A stretch of 64,000 bases of DNA from positions 137,715 to 201,714 of the forward strand of contig NZ_QVPD01000001.1 in NCBI RefSeq assembly GCF_003416885.1. The letters run 5' to 3'. The translations under genes were made by a program, and so were the position numbers. Below are positions 48,606-60,218 of the stretch, piece by piece; position 1 is the first letter of the stretch, and every line of letters begins with the position of its first letter. The notes under the pieces are model-generated. The model was not told where the DNA came from, searched no databases, and saw nothing but the letters and a program-made list of their open reading frames with translations. The DNA is from Cognatiluteimonas weifangensis. GTDB taxonomy: Bacteria > Pseudomonadota > Gammaproteobacteria > Xanthomonadales > Xanthomonadaceae.

Positions 48606-49031
48606 ATGGACAAGCGTTTCTGGGTCTGCGGCATCCTGGTCGCGATCGCCGCGTTGCTGCTGGACTTCCTGGTGCACGGCGTGCTGCTCGCGGGCGACTA
48701 CCAGCCCCTGGTCGGCCGCGGGATCATGCGCGACGCGGCCGACGCACAGGGCTACCTGCCGTACATGCTGGGCGCGCACCTGCTGATCGGTTTCGGCCTG
48801 ACCTGGCTGTACCGCAAGGGTGTCGACTCGGGCAAGCCCGCGCTCGGCCAGGGCCTGCGCTTCGGCGCCGCGGTGGCGGCAATCGCCACCCTCCCCGGCT
48901 ACCTGATCTATTACGCGGTGCAGCCGCTGCCGGCGTCGCTGGTGGGCAAGCAGCTGCTGTACGGCACCATCGCGACGCTGCTGCTGGGCTTGCTGCTGGC
49001 CTGGCTCAATCCGGGCCGCAAGACCCTGTGA
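48606..49031 (+). CDS. Small four-helix membrane protein of unknown function
   Basis: A 141-residue inner-membrane protein with four predicted helices: FWVCGILVAIAALLLDFLVH, YMLGAHLLIGFGLTWLY, LRFGAAVAAIATLPGYLIYY and LLYGTIATLLLGLLLAWL. A short polar segment (DYQPLVGRGIMRDAADAQG) joins the first two. GGAG lies seven bases upstream of the ATG. I do not recognise the family beyond a general resemblance to small conserved integral membrane proteins. It has its own position between the HU terminator and the lipoprotein gene. Confidence 0.75.
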   Translation: MDKRFWVCGILVAIAALLLDFLVHGVLLAGDYQPLVGRGIMRDAADAQGYLPYMLGAHLLIGFGLTWLYRKGVDSGKPALGQGLRFGAAVAAIATLPGYLIYYAVQPLPASLVGKQLLYGTIATLLLGLLLAWLNPGRKTL

Positions 49032-49235
49032 AGCCCGCGCGGTCCGGGGGCGTCGCCGCCGGACCGCACGCCACCGACCGCGGCCTGGTCGAGCGCCGGC
49101 TGGGCACGCGCACGTCGGACCCTGGCCCCGGCCTGACGACGGCCCGCCGCTCTCGGCATGGCGGCGCGGCGGCGCGAGCACGATCGGGCGTGCGCGCACG
49201 CCACGGCGGCCCCGCAAACGTTATGCTTGCCCGCC

Positions 49236-49961
49236 ATGCGCGCTATCGGCCGCCTCCTCGCCCTGCCCTGCCTGTTGCTGCTGCTGTCTGCCTGCGGCGA
49301 TGGCACCCGCAGCGACGCTGCCGACGCCACCGCCAGCGGCGCCGACGCCAACCTGCCCAAGCCCGAAGCGACCCGCGGTTCGGTCACCGGCATGCCCGAC
49401 ACCCCGGGCCCCGGCCCGGTCGGGCCGCCGCCGGCCAACCCGGCGCTCGACGGCTTGCCATCCGACACCACGCTCGCCGGGGACGGCAGCTTCGGCTTGC
49501 CGCCTGCCGACGGCAGCGCGCCCGCGACGGACGCGCCCGCAGGCGCGGCCCAGGCCGGCGACCCGCAAGCAGGCGGCGCCGTGGAAGCGGCGGCCGCCGA
49601 GCCCACCGCGCAGGATGCGGCCGCGGTGGTGCGCGAATACTACGCGGCGCTCGACGCCCGCCAGCCCGCGCGCGCCCGCGCGCTGTGGATCGACGCCGGT
49701 CGGGCCGGCACGTCGCCGTTCGCCGACGGTTTTGCCGAAGGCACGCAAGTGAGCGTGGAACTGCGCACGCCGGGCCGGGTCGACGCGGCCGCCGGCTCGC
49801 GCTACATCCAGCTGCCGGTGGCGGTCCGCGTCAGCGCCCGCGACGGCAGCGTGCGCCGCTACGTCGGCACCCACACCCTGCAGCGCGCGGTGGTCGCCGG
49901 CGCCAGCGCCGAACAGCGCGCGTGGCGGATCGTCGCAGCCGACCTGCGCGAGGTCGAGTGA
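49236..49961 (+). CDS. Predicted lipoprotein with a C-terminal SnoaL/NTF2-like region
   Basis: A 241-residue predicted lipoprotein. The N-terminus MRAIGRLLALPCLLLLLSAC has a lipobox (LSAC, Cys20). A long Pro/Ala/Gly/Asp-rich linker follows to about residue 125. The C-terminal half starts AAAVVREYYAALDARQPARAR and continues ALWIDAG, VSVELRTPGRVD and VRRYVGTHTLQRAV, resembling a nuclear-transport-factor-2-like fold; this similarity is weak. TTATGCT just upstream may be a -10. The function is unknown. Confidence 0.75.
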   Translation: MRAIGRLLALPCLLLLLSACGDGTRSDAADATASGADANLPKPEATRGSVTGMPDTPGPGPVGPPPANPALDGLPSDTTLAGDGSFGLPPADGSAPATDAPAGAAQAGDPQAGGAVEAAAAEPTAQDAAAVVREYYAALDARQPARARALWIDAGRAGTSPFADGFAEGTQVSVELRTPGRVDAAAGSRYIQLPVAVRVSARDGSVRRYVGTHTLQRAVVAGASAEQRAWRIVAADLREVE

Positions 49962-50042
49962 CGCTGCTCCGGCAGCAGCGACACGAACCGCGAGCGCGCG
50001 ATCGCCACCGACGCCCGTGCCGAGCCCGGCGCAGCGCCGCCC

Positions 50043-52265
50043 CTACAATTCGAAGCGGTAGCTCAGCTTGATCAACAACTGCTCGCTATCGCGCAGCGCG
50101 AAGGCATCGCGCAGTTGCGACGCCTCGTCCCGCGCGAACTCGTCGAGCAGGTAGCCGCCGCGGCCGTAGACCACGTACAGGTCCGACAGCGGCGCCAGCT
50201 CGTAGCGGTAGCGCACCTGGAAGCCGAGGTTGCGCAGGCTGAAATCGGCGACCGGCTCCTGGACCGGGATCGGGGTGCCGTCCGGCGCGGCGCGCCAGGC
50301 CTGGCGCAGCTTCGCCTCCAGGCCGATCGCCTGCAGCTTGACCCGCAGTTCCTGGCGGTCGCCGATGGTCCAGTTGACTCCCGCATCGATCTCCAGCGCG
50401 CGCTCGTCGAAGGTACCGACCAGGTTGTCGCGCTGCCATACCACCCACTGCGGCGCGTGCTCCAGGTAGCCGAGCACGAACACGTTGAAGGCATCGCTGA
50501 TGAAGTAGGTCGGCCTGAACTGGGCGTTGTAGCCGAGCTTGCGATCGGGGCCGATGCCGCCGCGGTTGATGCCCACGTTGCCGTAGAACTCCCAGTCGCC
50601 CTTGCGCGGGCGCGACCGCTCGTAGAACGCGTTGAAATTCGCCGGCATCGCGATGCTGCCATGGCCGCGCAGCAGGCGGTCGTCCTGCCCGGCGGAGTTG
50701 ATGTTGATTTGCGCGTACTCGTTGCCGCCGTCGCGCCGGGTGCTCTGGCGCATCATCCGGAACTGCCGCTGCAGCGCCAGGCCATGGTCGTTGTCGGTAC
50801 CGCTGATGCGCCAGCGCCACTCGTGCGAGGCATACGCCGAGGTTTCCGGCAGGTCGGTGAAACGGCGCGACAGCTGCCAGTGCCCGTAGTTGAGGTTGGC
50901 GCGCGACAGGTAGCCGAAATCGTTGATCTGCAGGCTGTCGCCGAAGTGCATGGCCAGCCATTGCGAGCGCCAGCCGTTGTCCAGCTCGTAGTCCACGACC
51001 ACAGTCGCGCCGCTGCCGCGGGTGCTGTCGCCGGCCTGGTCGATGCGGCTGCCGAGCAGCCGGGTCTGCACGTTGAGGTGCTCGGTCGGCCGCCAGTTGT
51101 GGTCGATGCCGAGCACCGTCGCCTCGCGGTCCAGGTACGGATGCTCGACCTGGGTCAGCATCAAGCCGAGGTTCTGCTTGTCGTAGTCGCGCACCAGCCG
51201 CAGCGCGCGGAACGAGCGCCCGGCGGCATCGGCCTCCTCGGCCGCGAACAGGCCGTACTTGTACGCGCCCAGGCTGCCGTTGAGCTTGACCGCCGCGGTG
51301 ATGTCGCCGGGACCGCTGCCGTCGTCCGCCGGGCCGCCGACCCGGCGCGTGTACAGCAGCTGGCTGAAGTCCGACGGCGTGCCGAAGTCGAAGATGCCCT
51401 GGTTCTCGGTGAAGAACGGGCGCTTGTCGCTGAAGAAGGTCTCGTTGGCGCCGAAATTGACCACCAGGTCGTCGCTTTCCACCTGGCCGAAGTCCGGATT
51501 GACGGTCGCGGTGAGCTGGGTCTGGCCGTTGGGTTTCCAGACCAGGTCGACGCCGGCGTCGAAGTGCTCCTGGCCGGCGATGTTGTCGTAGCTGCCGACC
51601 GCGTACGGCGTGACTGCCAGCAGCGACTGGCTGTATTGCGGCACCGCCAGCGGCGAGAACTCCGACAGGAAGCGCGGCCGGGTGAAGCTCGCCGCCGGCC
51701 ACGCCACGCGCTCGCCGGTGGAACCGATCACGCGGTCCAGGTAGATGCCCAGCGTGCGCTTGCCCTCGGCGCCCTTGCGCATCGGCGCGATGTACCAGGG
51801 GATCAGCATCTCCGCCGACCAGGTGTCGCCGTCCTCGCTGGTCGCATGCCGCCAGTTGCCGTCCCAGTCCTTGTTGAAGTCGGACTCGTTGGCGATGGTG
51901 GCGTCGATGATGCCGTCGGTGATGTACAGGGTGAAGTTGTAGCCGGTGCGTCCGTCGCCGTCGAAATCGACCATCAGGTTGACGCGGTCCACCTGCGCGT
52001 CCTCGTCGCGCTGGGTACGGCGGTAGGTGCGCGGCACGCTGGCCGGCTGGGTGTTGCGGAACCCGATCGCCAGGCCCTCGGGCGTGGCCTTGATCCAGGC
52101 TTCGGTCGGGTACGGCGACGGCGCGCGCGTCAGCGGTTCGACCACGCGGAAATCGGTGATGTGCTCGGCGCCCTGCCATTCGGCCGGATCGATGCGGCCG
52201 TCGACGTCGATCGCCAGGGCCGGGCCGGCCGTGGCCAGGAGCAAGGTCGCCAACAGTGCGCGCAT
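50043..52265 (-). CDS. DUF5916/CBM9-like outer-membrane protein
   Basis: A 740-residue secreted protein. A signal peptide (ALLATLLLATAGPALA) is followed by a CBM9/DOMON-like beta-sandwich (about residues 20-210) with the family entry DVDGRIDPAEWQGAEH and DFDGDGRTGYNFTLYITDG. The rest is a DUF5916 domain (NPDFGQVESDDLVVNFGANE, FFTENQGIFDFG), with alternating aromatic/polar strands typical of a 14- to 18-strand outer-membrane barrel, ending YRFEL. The function is unknown, possibly glycan-related from the N-terminal fold. The start is the first Met of the signal peptide; an ATG 12 codons upstream is less likely. Confidence 0.86.
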   Translation of the reverse strand: MRALLATLLLATAGPALAIDVDGRIDPAEWQGAEHITDFRVVEPLTRAPSPYPTEAWIKATPEGLAIGFRNTQPASVPRTYRRTQRDEDAQVDRVNLMVDFDGDGRTGYNFTLYITDGIIDATIANESDFNKDWDGNWRHATSEDGDTWSAEMLIPWYIAPMRKGAEGKRTLGIYLDRVIGSTGERVAWPAASFTRPRFLSEFSPLAVPQYSQSLLAVTPYAVGSYDNIAGQEHFDAGVDLVWKPNGQTQLTATVNPDFGQVESDDLVVNFGANETFFSDKRPFFTENQGIFDFGTPSDFSQLLYTRRVGGPADDGSGPGDITAAVKLNGSLGAYKYGLFAAEEADAAGRSFRALRLVRDYDKQNLGLMLTQVEHPYLDREATVLGIDHNWRPTEHLNVQTRLLGSRIDQAGDSTRGSGATVVVDYELDNGWRSQWLAMHFGDSLQINDFGYLSRANLNYGHWQLSRRFTDLPETSAYASHEWRWRISGTDNDHGLALQRQFRMMRQSTRRDGGNEYAQININSAGQDDRLLRGHGSIAMPANFNAFYERSRPRKGDWEFYGNVGINRGGIGPDRKLGYNAQFRPTYFISDAFNVFVLGYLEHAPQWVVWQRDNLVGTFDERALEIDAGVNWTIGDRQELRVKLQAIGLEAKLRQAWRAAPDGTPIPVQEPVADFSLRNLGFQVRYRYELAPLSDLYVVYGRGGYLLDEFARDEASQLRDAFALRDSEQLLIKLSYRFEL

Positions 52266-52374
52266 GCGTGCGGGTCCGGGAATCGCGGGATTGCCGGGCA
52301 CGATAGCCGGCGGCGGCGGCGCGTCTAACTGGCGGAAGTCATTGCAACCTTTCGGCCGGTGGACGCAACGCGGT

Positions 52375-53286
52375 TCAGGCCGCTCGCGGCAGTGGCGGCG
52401 GCGTACCCATGCCGGGGGGTGGCGTCGCGCGGCTGCGCTGGACCCACAGGCGGCCTTCGGCGAGGTCCAGGGTGACCACCCAATCCTTGAGGAAGGGCAT
52501 GCCGATGTTGCCGTCGATGGTGAGGTCGGGCGTGAACATCAGGCCCTCGACGCGGATGCCGGGCGCGATGTCGAAGGCGCCGTGCTGCGGCCCCTGCGCT
52601 TCGGGGTCGAGGCCGAACAGCGCCGCGTAGGGCCTGGACACCAGGATCGTGCCGCCGTTGCCGCTGTCGATCTCGAAGCGGACGATTCCCTTGCGGGTGG
52701 GCACCTCGACCATCGCCGCCAGCGCCACGCCGTATTCCCGCACCAGCCGCAGCGGCAGCTCGCGCGCCCCGGCGATGCGGCGTCGCGCGCTCGCGGGCGA
52801 CTCCACCACCAACTCGCCGGCGGCGAAATCGATGCTGATCGTCTGGCCATCGAACACATCGAGCGCCAGCGAACCGTCCACGGGCTCGGCGTCCTTTGCG
52901 ATCAGGGCAGTGACATCGAGCACCCCGGCAACCGGCGCCCGCAAGGCGTGGCCGCCGACGCTGAGGTCGAAATCATCGCAGCGCGGCATCTCCAGACGGT
53001 TGCCGGTCATCTGGAAGCCGACCATCCGGCCCCACGGCTTGCAGCCCGCCGCAGCCGCGAAGGCGGGGGAAACGACGGTATTGCCGCCGGCCGTATCCAG
53101 CGTGAACAGCCCTGGCTTGCCATTGGCCACCACCCTGACCGCGACGCTCTTGCGATACGGCTCGAGCTTGAGCACTGCGATCGGGGCGGCGTCGGCAGGC
53201 CCCTGCGCGAGGGCCGGGGCCGATGCGGCCGGCAGCACCGCCGCCAGCGCGAGCAGACAGCATGCGGTCTTGGTCCAGGATGGCAT
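52375..53286 (-). CDS. Secreted retropepsin-like aspartyl protease domain protein
   Basis: A 303-residue periplasmic protein with a signal peptide (CCLLALAAVLPAASAPALA). Two retropepsin-like aspartyl repeats are visible: LFTLDTAGGNTVVSPA near residue 60 and VRFEIDSGNGGTILVSRP near 210. The first has DTAG where the classical motif is D(T/S)G, so one half may be non-catalytic, while the second keeps DSG. SIDFAAGELV and IGMPFLKDWVVTLDLAEGRL recur in this family. The biological role is unknown. An ATG 21 codons upstream exists, but the signal peptide start is preferred. Confidence 0.82.
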   Translation of the reverse strand: MPSWTKTACCLLALAAVLPAASAPALAQGPADAAPIAVLKLEPYRKSVAVRVVANGKPGLFTLDTAGGNTVVSPAFAAAAGCKPWGRMVGFQMTGNRLEMPRCDDFDLSVGGHALRAPVAGVLDVTALIAKDAEPVDGSLALDVFDGQTISIDFAAGELVVESPASARRRIAGARELPLRLVREYGVALAAMVEVPTRKGIVRFEIDSGNGGTILVSRPYAALFGLDPEAQGPQHGAFDIAPGIRVEGLMFTPDLTIDGNIGMPFLKDWVVTLDLAEGRLWVQRSRATPPPGMGTPPPLPRAA

Positions 53287-53381
53287 TGCCGGGCTCCGCG
53301 ACGGGGGCGTGCCAGCATGCGATTGCCGGCCCCTCGCCGACACCGCCATCAGTCATGCGACCCGGGGCCCGCGTCGCGCAT

Positions 53382-53846
53382 CTAGCGCTTGGGCTGGAGC
53401 ATGGTCCCGGTGCACTTGCGGGCGCCGCAACGGCAGGCCCAGATCTTCTTCAGCCGCGCGGTGTGCGGCTCGTCCAAGGTGATGCCGTAGTTGTAGGTAA
53501 GCTCCTCGCCCGGCTCGATCGCGCGGATGGCCTCGATGAACACGCGCGATTTCTTCGGATCGCGCGCGTTCTCGTCCAGCACCGCCTCGCAATTGGGCTT
53601 GCAGCTGTGGTTGATCCAGCGCGCGCTGTTGCCACCGTAATTGGCGTCGATGACGTAATCGTCGTTGAGGGTGAACAGGAAGGTGTGCCCGCTCTCGATA
53701 TCGCCGCTGTCGCCGGCATCGACCTCGGCATGGGTGCGGCGCAGGCCCTTGTATTCGATGATCCGCTCGCCCTTGGCGATCGGGGCGAGGGCGAACACGC
53801 CGTTGCCGTGGATGCGGGACTTGCGGGCGACGATCTTGCGCGGCAT
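53382..53846 (-). CDS. SET-domain protein lysine methyltransferase
   Basis: A 154-residue stand-alone SET-domain protein. The N-terminal KSRIHGNGVFALAPIAKGE is the entry motif, INHSCKPNC (78-86) and GEELTYNYG (113-121) are the cofactor/substrate pseudoknot motifs, and the post-SET zinc motif CRCGARKC is at 138-145. All SET-I/II landmarks of active protein lysine methyltransferases are present. Bacterial homologues occur in xanthomonads, chlamydiae and Legionella, with histone-like or ribosomal substrates in some cases. The substrate here is unknown. The ATG at 53846 follows GGAATTCCC. Confidence 0.9.
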   Translation of the reverse strand: MPRKIVARKSRIHGNGVFALAPIAKGERIIEYKGLRRTHAEVDAGDSGDIESGHTFLFTLNDDYVIDANYGGNSARWINHSCKPNCEAVLDENARDPKKSRVFIEAIRAIEPGEELTYNYGITLDEPHTARLKKIWACRCGARKCTGTMLQPKR

Positions 53847-53963
53847 GGGAATTCCGTGGGGCGAAAACCCGCATTGTCGCCGCAGCGGCCGCCGATCGCC
53901 ATCGCGTGGCCGCCGATCGCGCCGGGTGGCGTTTGCTCGGCATTCCCGTAACGAGAACTTCCG

Positions 53964-54536
53964 ATGCACGCACGCCCCACCCTGTCCCTGCTGGCCGTCT
54001 CGACGCTCGCCGCCTGCGCCCCGGGCCCGCAGACCGTCGATACCGCGGCCCTGGCCGCCAACCTGACTCCGGCCCCCACCTCCGCCCCCGCCGCCATGCC
54101 CAGCGAGGCCAAGTTGCGCGCGCGCGGCGAATATCTGACCCGGATCGCCGGCTGCAACGACTGCCACACGCCGGGCTATGCCGAATCCGGCGGGCAGACG
54201 CCGCAGCACGACTGGCTGACCGGCTCGCCGCTGGGCTGGAGCGGCCCCTGGGGCACAACCTACCCCGCCAACCTGCGGCTCAAGGTGCAGGAAATGGACG
54301 AGGCCGCCTGGCTCGAGTACAGCGCCGAACTGCACACGCGCCCGCCGATGCCGGACTTCGCGGTGCGGGCGATGGATGAATCCGACCGCCGCGCGCTGTA
54401 TCGCTTCATCCACGCGCTGGGGCCGGCCGGCCAGCCGGCGCCGGCCTACCTGCCGCCGGGACAGGTGCCGCAACGGCCGTACGTGCAGTGGGTGCTGCCG
54501 CCGGCACCCGCGCCGCAGGCGCCGTCCGCCGGCTGA
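53964..54536 (+). CDS. c-type cytochrome lipoprotein
   Basis: A 190-residue lipoprotein with one covalent heme site. The lipobox is LAAC (signal LSLLAVSTLAAC), then a Pro/Ala linker leads to CNDCH in RIAGCNDCHTPGYAESGG. PPMPDFAVRAMDESDRRALYRFI carries the likely axial Met and the helix III typical of cytochrome c class I. A Pro-rich tail follows. It could transfer electrons at the inner or outer membrane; partners are unknown. It sits between a divergent SET-domain gene and the suf operon. Confidence 0.82.
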   Translation: MHARPTLSLLAVSTLAACAPGPQTVDTAALAANLTPAPTSAPAAMPSEAKLRARGEYLTRIAGCNDCHTPGYAESGGQTPQHDWLTGSPLGWSGPWGTTYPANLRLKVQEMDEAAWLEYSAELHTRPPMPDFAVRAMDESDRRALYRFIHALGPAGQPAPAYLPPGQVPQRPYVQWVLPPAPAPQAPSAG

Positions 54537-54660
54537 TTGCCGCCCGCCGCGCGCCGGGTTGGCCCGCGCGGCGGAAATCCGTACAATTTCAGTACGAAAT
54601 GCGGGCCGTCCTCCCGGGCCCGCATCCGCGCTGCGGATTTCCCCCACCCCGGCCCCTGCC

Positions 54661-55112
54661 ATGCTGCGCGTCACCAAGCTCACCGACTACGCCACTGTCG
54701 TCCTGACCGCGCTTGCCGCGCGGCCGGGCGTCGTGCTCAGCGCGGCGGACCTGGCCGAACAGGCCGGGCTGGAAATCCCCACCGTGGCCAAGGTGCTCAA
54801 GCCGCTCGCCCAGGCGCGCCTGGTCGAAGGCTTCCGCGGCGTCAACGGCGGTTACCGCCTGACCCGCGACGCGACCGCTATCAGCCTGATCGAGATCGTC
54901 GAGGCGATGGAAGGGCCGCTGGCCATGACCGAGTGCAGCATCCACACCGGCACCTGCAGCATCGAGCAATCCTGCGGCGTCCGCGCCAACTGGCGCCGGC
55001 TCAACGACGTCGTCGCCGAGGCCCTGCGCGGCGTGACCCTGGCGCACATGCTGGCGCAGCCGCTGCCGACCCCCGTCTTGCGCAAGGCCGCCGCGCCGGC
55101 GCCGAGTACCCC

Positions 55113-55116
<4 letters not shown>
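54661..55116 (+). CDS. sufR: Rrf2-family SUF system regulator
   Basis: A 151-residue Rrf2-type [Fe-S] transcription regulator. The helix-turn-helix region [37 protein letters not shown] and [13 protein letters not shown] are standard, and the three cluster cysteines lie in [15 protein letters not shown]. This gammaproteobacterial branch controls suf operons. The gene heads the operon and overlaps sufB by ATGA, so it probably autoregulates the whole unit. The symbol is given by role; the family is Rrf2/IscR-like, not the cyanobacterial SufR. Confidence 0.9.
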
Positions 55117-56615
<1,499 letters not shown>

Positions 56616-56671
56616 CCCGGTCCCCCTTCCCCGCTTCCCATTTCCCCACTCCGAATCCCAATCCCAATCCC

Positions 56672-57432
<761 letters not shown>

Positions 57433-57433
<1 letters not shown>

Positions 57434-58701
57434 TGGGCGCGCTGCTCGACTCGCTGGCCGCCGGTTTCGACGGCGACGCCGGACGCCGCCTGGCGCTGGA
57501 TGCGGCGCTGCGCGACGGCCTGCCGCCGACGCGCAGCGAGGCCTGGAAGTACACGCCGCTGCGCGCGCTGGAGCGCCGCAGCTTCAGTGCGTTGCCGCAG
57601 CCGCACGCCGCGGTCGACCCGGCGCTGCTGGCCGCCATCCCGGCGCCGCGGATGGTGCTGGTCAACGGCCGCTTCGACCCGGAGCTGTCCGACCTGTCCG
57701 GGCTGCCGGCCGGCGCCACGCTGCGCCCGCTGGCGCAGGTCCTGGCCGACCCGGACCCGCGCGCCGGCAATTTCCTGCAGCGCCGCTTCGAACGCGCCGA
57801 CGAGGTCTTCGCCCGGCTCAACGCCGCCTTCGCCGTCGACGGCGCGGTGCTGCGCGTGGCCGAGCACGTGCGCCTGCCCGCGCCGCTGCAGCTGGTGTTC
57901 GTGGGCGCGGCCGCGGACGCCGACCTCGCCTGGCATGCGCGCCATTTCATCGAACTGCGCCGCGGCGCCGAGGCGACCGTCGTCGAGCACCACCTCGCCG
58001 CCGGCGCCCACGCCCATCTCGGCAACACCCTGACCCACGTGCATCTGGCCGCCGGCGCGCAGCTGCAGCACCTGCGGCTGCAGGACGAAGCGCCGCGCGC
58101 GACGCTGATGGCGCGCACCGACGCGGTGCTGGCGCGCGAGGCGCAATACCAGCGCCTGGACCTGGAGCTTGGCGCCGCGCTGTCGCGCCACGAGCTCAAC
58201 GTGCGCCTGGAAGGCGAGAACGCCATGCTGGTCTGCAACGGCGTGCTGCTGGCCAGCGACAAGCGCCACCTCGACACCCGCCTGCACATCGAGCACATCG
58301 CCCGCGACACCGCCTGCGACCTGACCTGGCGTGGCCTCGGCGCCGGCCGCGGCCGCGCGGTGTTCCACGGCGGCATCGTCATCCGCCCCGGCGCCGACGG
58401 CAGCGACGCCAACCTGTCCAACAAGAACCTGCTGTTGTCCGACCAGGCCGAGATCGACACCCAGCCGGTGCTGGAGATCTACGCCGACGAGGTCAAGGCC
58501 GCGCACGGCGCCACCGTCGGCCAGCTCGATCCCACCGCGATGTTCTACCTGCGCTCGCGCGGCCTGCCCGAATCCGAGGCGCGGCGTCTGCTGACCGCGG
58601 CCTTCTGCCGCGAGGTGCTGGCGGTGCTGGAACCAGCCACCCTGCGCGAGACGCTGACCGCGTCGCTGGACCGCGCCCTGGCCGCGCTGGCGCCGGCATG
58701 A
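57433..58701 (+). CDS. sufD: SUF scaffold subunit SufD
   Basis: A 422-residue SufD, partner of SufB. SEAWKYTPLRALERRSF is the family N-terminal signature, and LNVRLEGENAMLVCNGVLLAS and GGIVIRPGADGSDANLSNKNLLLSDQAEIDTQ-type core (right-handed helix) follow. GATVGQLDPTAMFYLRSRG, homologous to the SufB C-terminus, closes the domain. The first base of its ATG is the last base of the sufC stop codon. Confidence 0.95.
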
Positions 58702-59939
58702 ACGCGGCCACGCCGATCCCGGCCGCGATCGACTGGGCGCGGGTGCGCGCCGACTTTCCGCTACTCGACCGCCAGGTCCACGGCAAGCCGCTGGTCTATT
58801 TCGACTCCGCCAACACCGGGCAGAAGCCGGAGCCGGTGATCGCGGCGACCGACGATTTCTACCGCCGCCACAACGCCAACGTCAGCCGCGCGGTGCACGC
58901 GCTGGGCAACGAGGCGACCGACGCCTACGAGGCCGCGCGCGGCAAGCTGGCGCGCCATCTCAACGTGCGCAGCGACGAGCTCGTGTTCACCAGCGGCACC
59001 ACCTTCGCCATCAACCTGGTGGCCTATTCGTGGGCGCTGCCGCAGCTGCGGCCCGGCGACGCGATCGTGCTCACGCGCATGGAGCACCACGCCAACATCG
59101 TGCCGTGGCAGCTGGTTGCGCAACGCACCGGCGCCACGATCAAGGTCGCGGAGATCACCGCCGACGGCGCGCTCGACCTGGACGCGCTGGACGCCGCGCT
59201 GACCCAGGAGGTCAAGCTGCTCGGGGTGGCCCACGTCTCCAACGTGCTCGGCACCATCAACCCGGTGCGCGAGATCTGCCGGCTGGCGCGCAAGCGCGGC
59301 GTGGTCACCGTGGTCGACGGCTCGCAGGCGCTGCCGCACATGGCGGTGGACATCGCCGCGATCGGCTGCGACTTCTACGCCCTCACCGGGCACAAGATGT
59401 GCGGCCCGACCGGCACCGGCGCGCTGTGGGCGCGGCGCGAGCACCTGGCGGCGATGCCGCCGTTCCTCGGCGGCGGCGAGATGATCCGGCAGGTGCGCTT
59501 CGAGGGCACCACCTTCAACGATCCGCCGCACCGTTTCGAGGCCGGCACCCCCAACATCGCCGGCCAGGTCGGCCTCGGCGTCGCGGTCGATTACCTGGGC
59601 GCGCTGGGCATGGCCAACGTCGCCGCGCGCGAAACCGAGCTGCTGGCGCACCTGACCGAGGAAATGCGCAAGATCCCGGGCCTGCGCATCATCGGCACCG
59701 CGCCCGACAAGGCGGCCGTGGTCTCGTTCCTGGTCGAAGGCGCGCACGCCCACGACCTGGCCACGCTGCTCGATCTGGAAGGCGTGGCTGTGCGCTCCGG
59801 CCACCACTGCGCGCATCCGCTGATGCAGTTCTACGGCGTGCCGGCGACCTGCCGCGCCTCGCTCGCCTTCTACAACACCCACGCCGAGATCGAGGCCTTC
59901 ATCGCGGCGCTGCTGAAGGTGCGGCGCCTGCTCGGCTAG
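58698..59939 (+). CDS. sufS: Cysteine desulfurase SufS
   Basis: A 413-residue class II (CsdB/SufS) cysteine desulfurase that supplies sulfur from L-cysteine. PLP lysine 233 lies in ALTGHKMCGPTG and the persulfide-forming Cys371 in VRSGHHCAHPLM. RAVHALGNEATDAYE, EHHANIVPWQ and PPFLGGGEMI are typical. The start overlaps sufD by ATGA. No sufE or sufA gene lies in this operon, so the sulfur-transfer partner must be encoded elsewhere. Confidence 0.96.
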   Translation: MNAATPIPAAIDWARVRADFPLLDRQVHGKPLVYFDSANTGQKPEPVIAATDDFYRRHNANVSRAVHALGNEATDAYEAARGKLARHLNVRSDELVFTSGTTFAINLVAYSWALPQLRPGDAIVLTRMEHHANIVPWQLVAQRTGATIKVAEITADGALDLDALDAALTQEVKLLGVAHVSNVLGTINPVREICRLARKRGVVTVVDGSQALPHMAVDIAAIGCDFYALTGHKMCGPTGTGALWARREHLAAMPPFLGGGEMIRQVRFEGTTFNDPPHRFEAGTPNIAGQVGLGVAVDYLGALGMANVAARETELLAHLTEEMRKIPGLRIIGTAPDKAAVVSFLVEGAHAHDLATLLDLEGVAVRSGHHCAHPLMQFYGVPATCRASLAFYNTHAEIEAFIAALLKVRRLLG

Positions 59940-59966
59940 ACTCCGCCGGTGCCGACGGAGGATCCG

Positions 59967-60218
59967 ATGCCCGACGAGACCGCCACGCTGTTGCGCGAGA
60001 TCCGCGACAACCAGCGCGCGAGCCTGCAACTTCAGCGCGAATACATGGCGCTGTACCAGGCGCAACTCGACCGCGCCGAGCGCATCAACGACCGCACCGA
60101 GGCGATCCAGGGCCGGGCCGGCAAGGCCATCCGGGCGATCCTGTGGCTGGCCGTGCCGCTGTTGTTGCTGCTGTTGGCGCTGATGCTCTGGCCTAACCTG
60201 CGGGCCCTGTCGCCATGA
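59967..60218 (+). CDS. Small coiled-coil membrane protein in the suf operon
   Basis: An 83-residue protein with a charged alpha-helical N-terminal half (heptad-like LLREIRDNQRASLQLQREYM, RAERINDRTEAIQ) and a single C-terminal membrane helix (ILWLAVPLLLLLLALMLW). GGAGG lies five bases before the ATG at 59967, which is therefore preferred to the upstream GTG at 59949. I do not recognise a family. It lies 27 bp after sufS and overlaps the acetyltransferase gene by ATGA. Confidence 0.8.
   Translation: MPDETATLLREIRDNQRASLQLQREYMALYQAQLDRAERINDRTEAIQGRAGKAIRAILWLAVPLLLLLLALMLWPNLRALSP

Noticed and set aside
50115..52328. 737-codon frame antisense to the DUF5916 gene
   Set aside because: Opposite-strand shadow of a well-supported gene.
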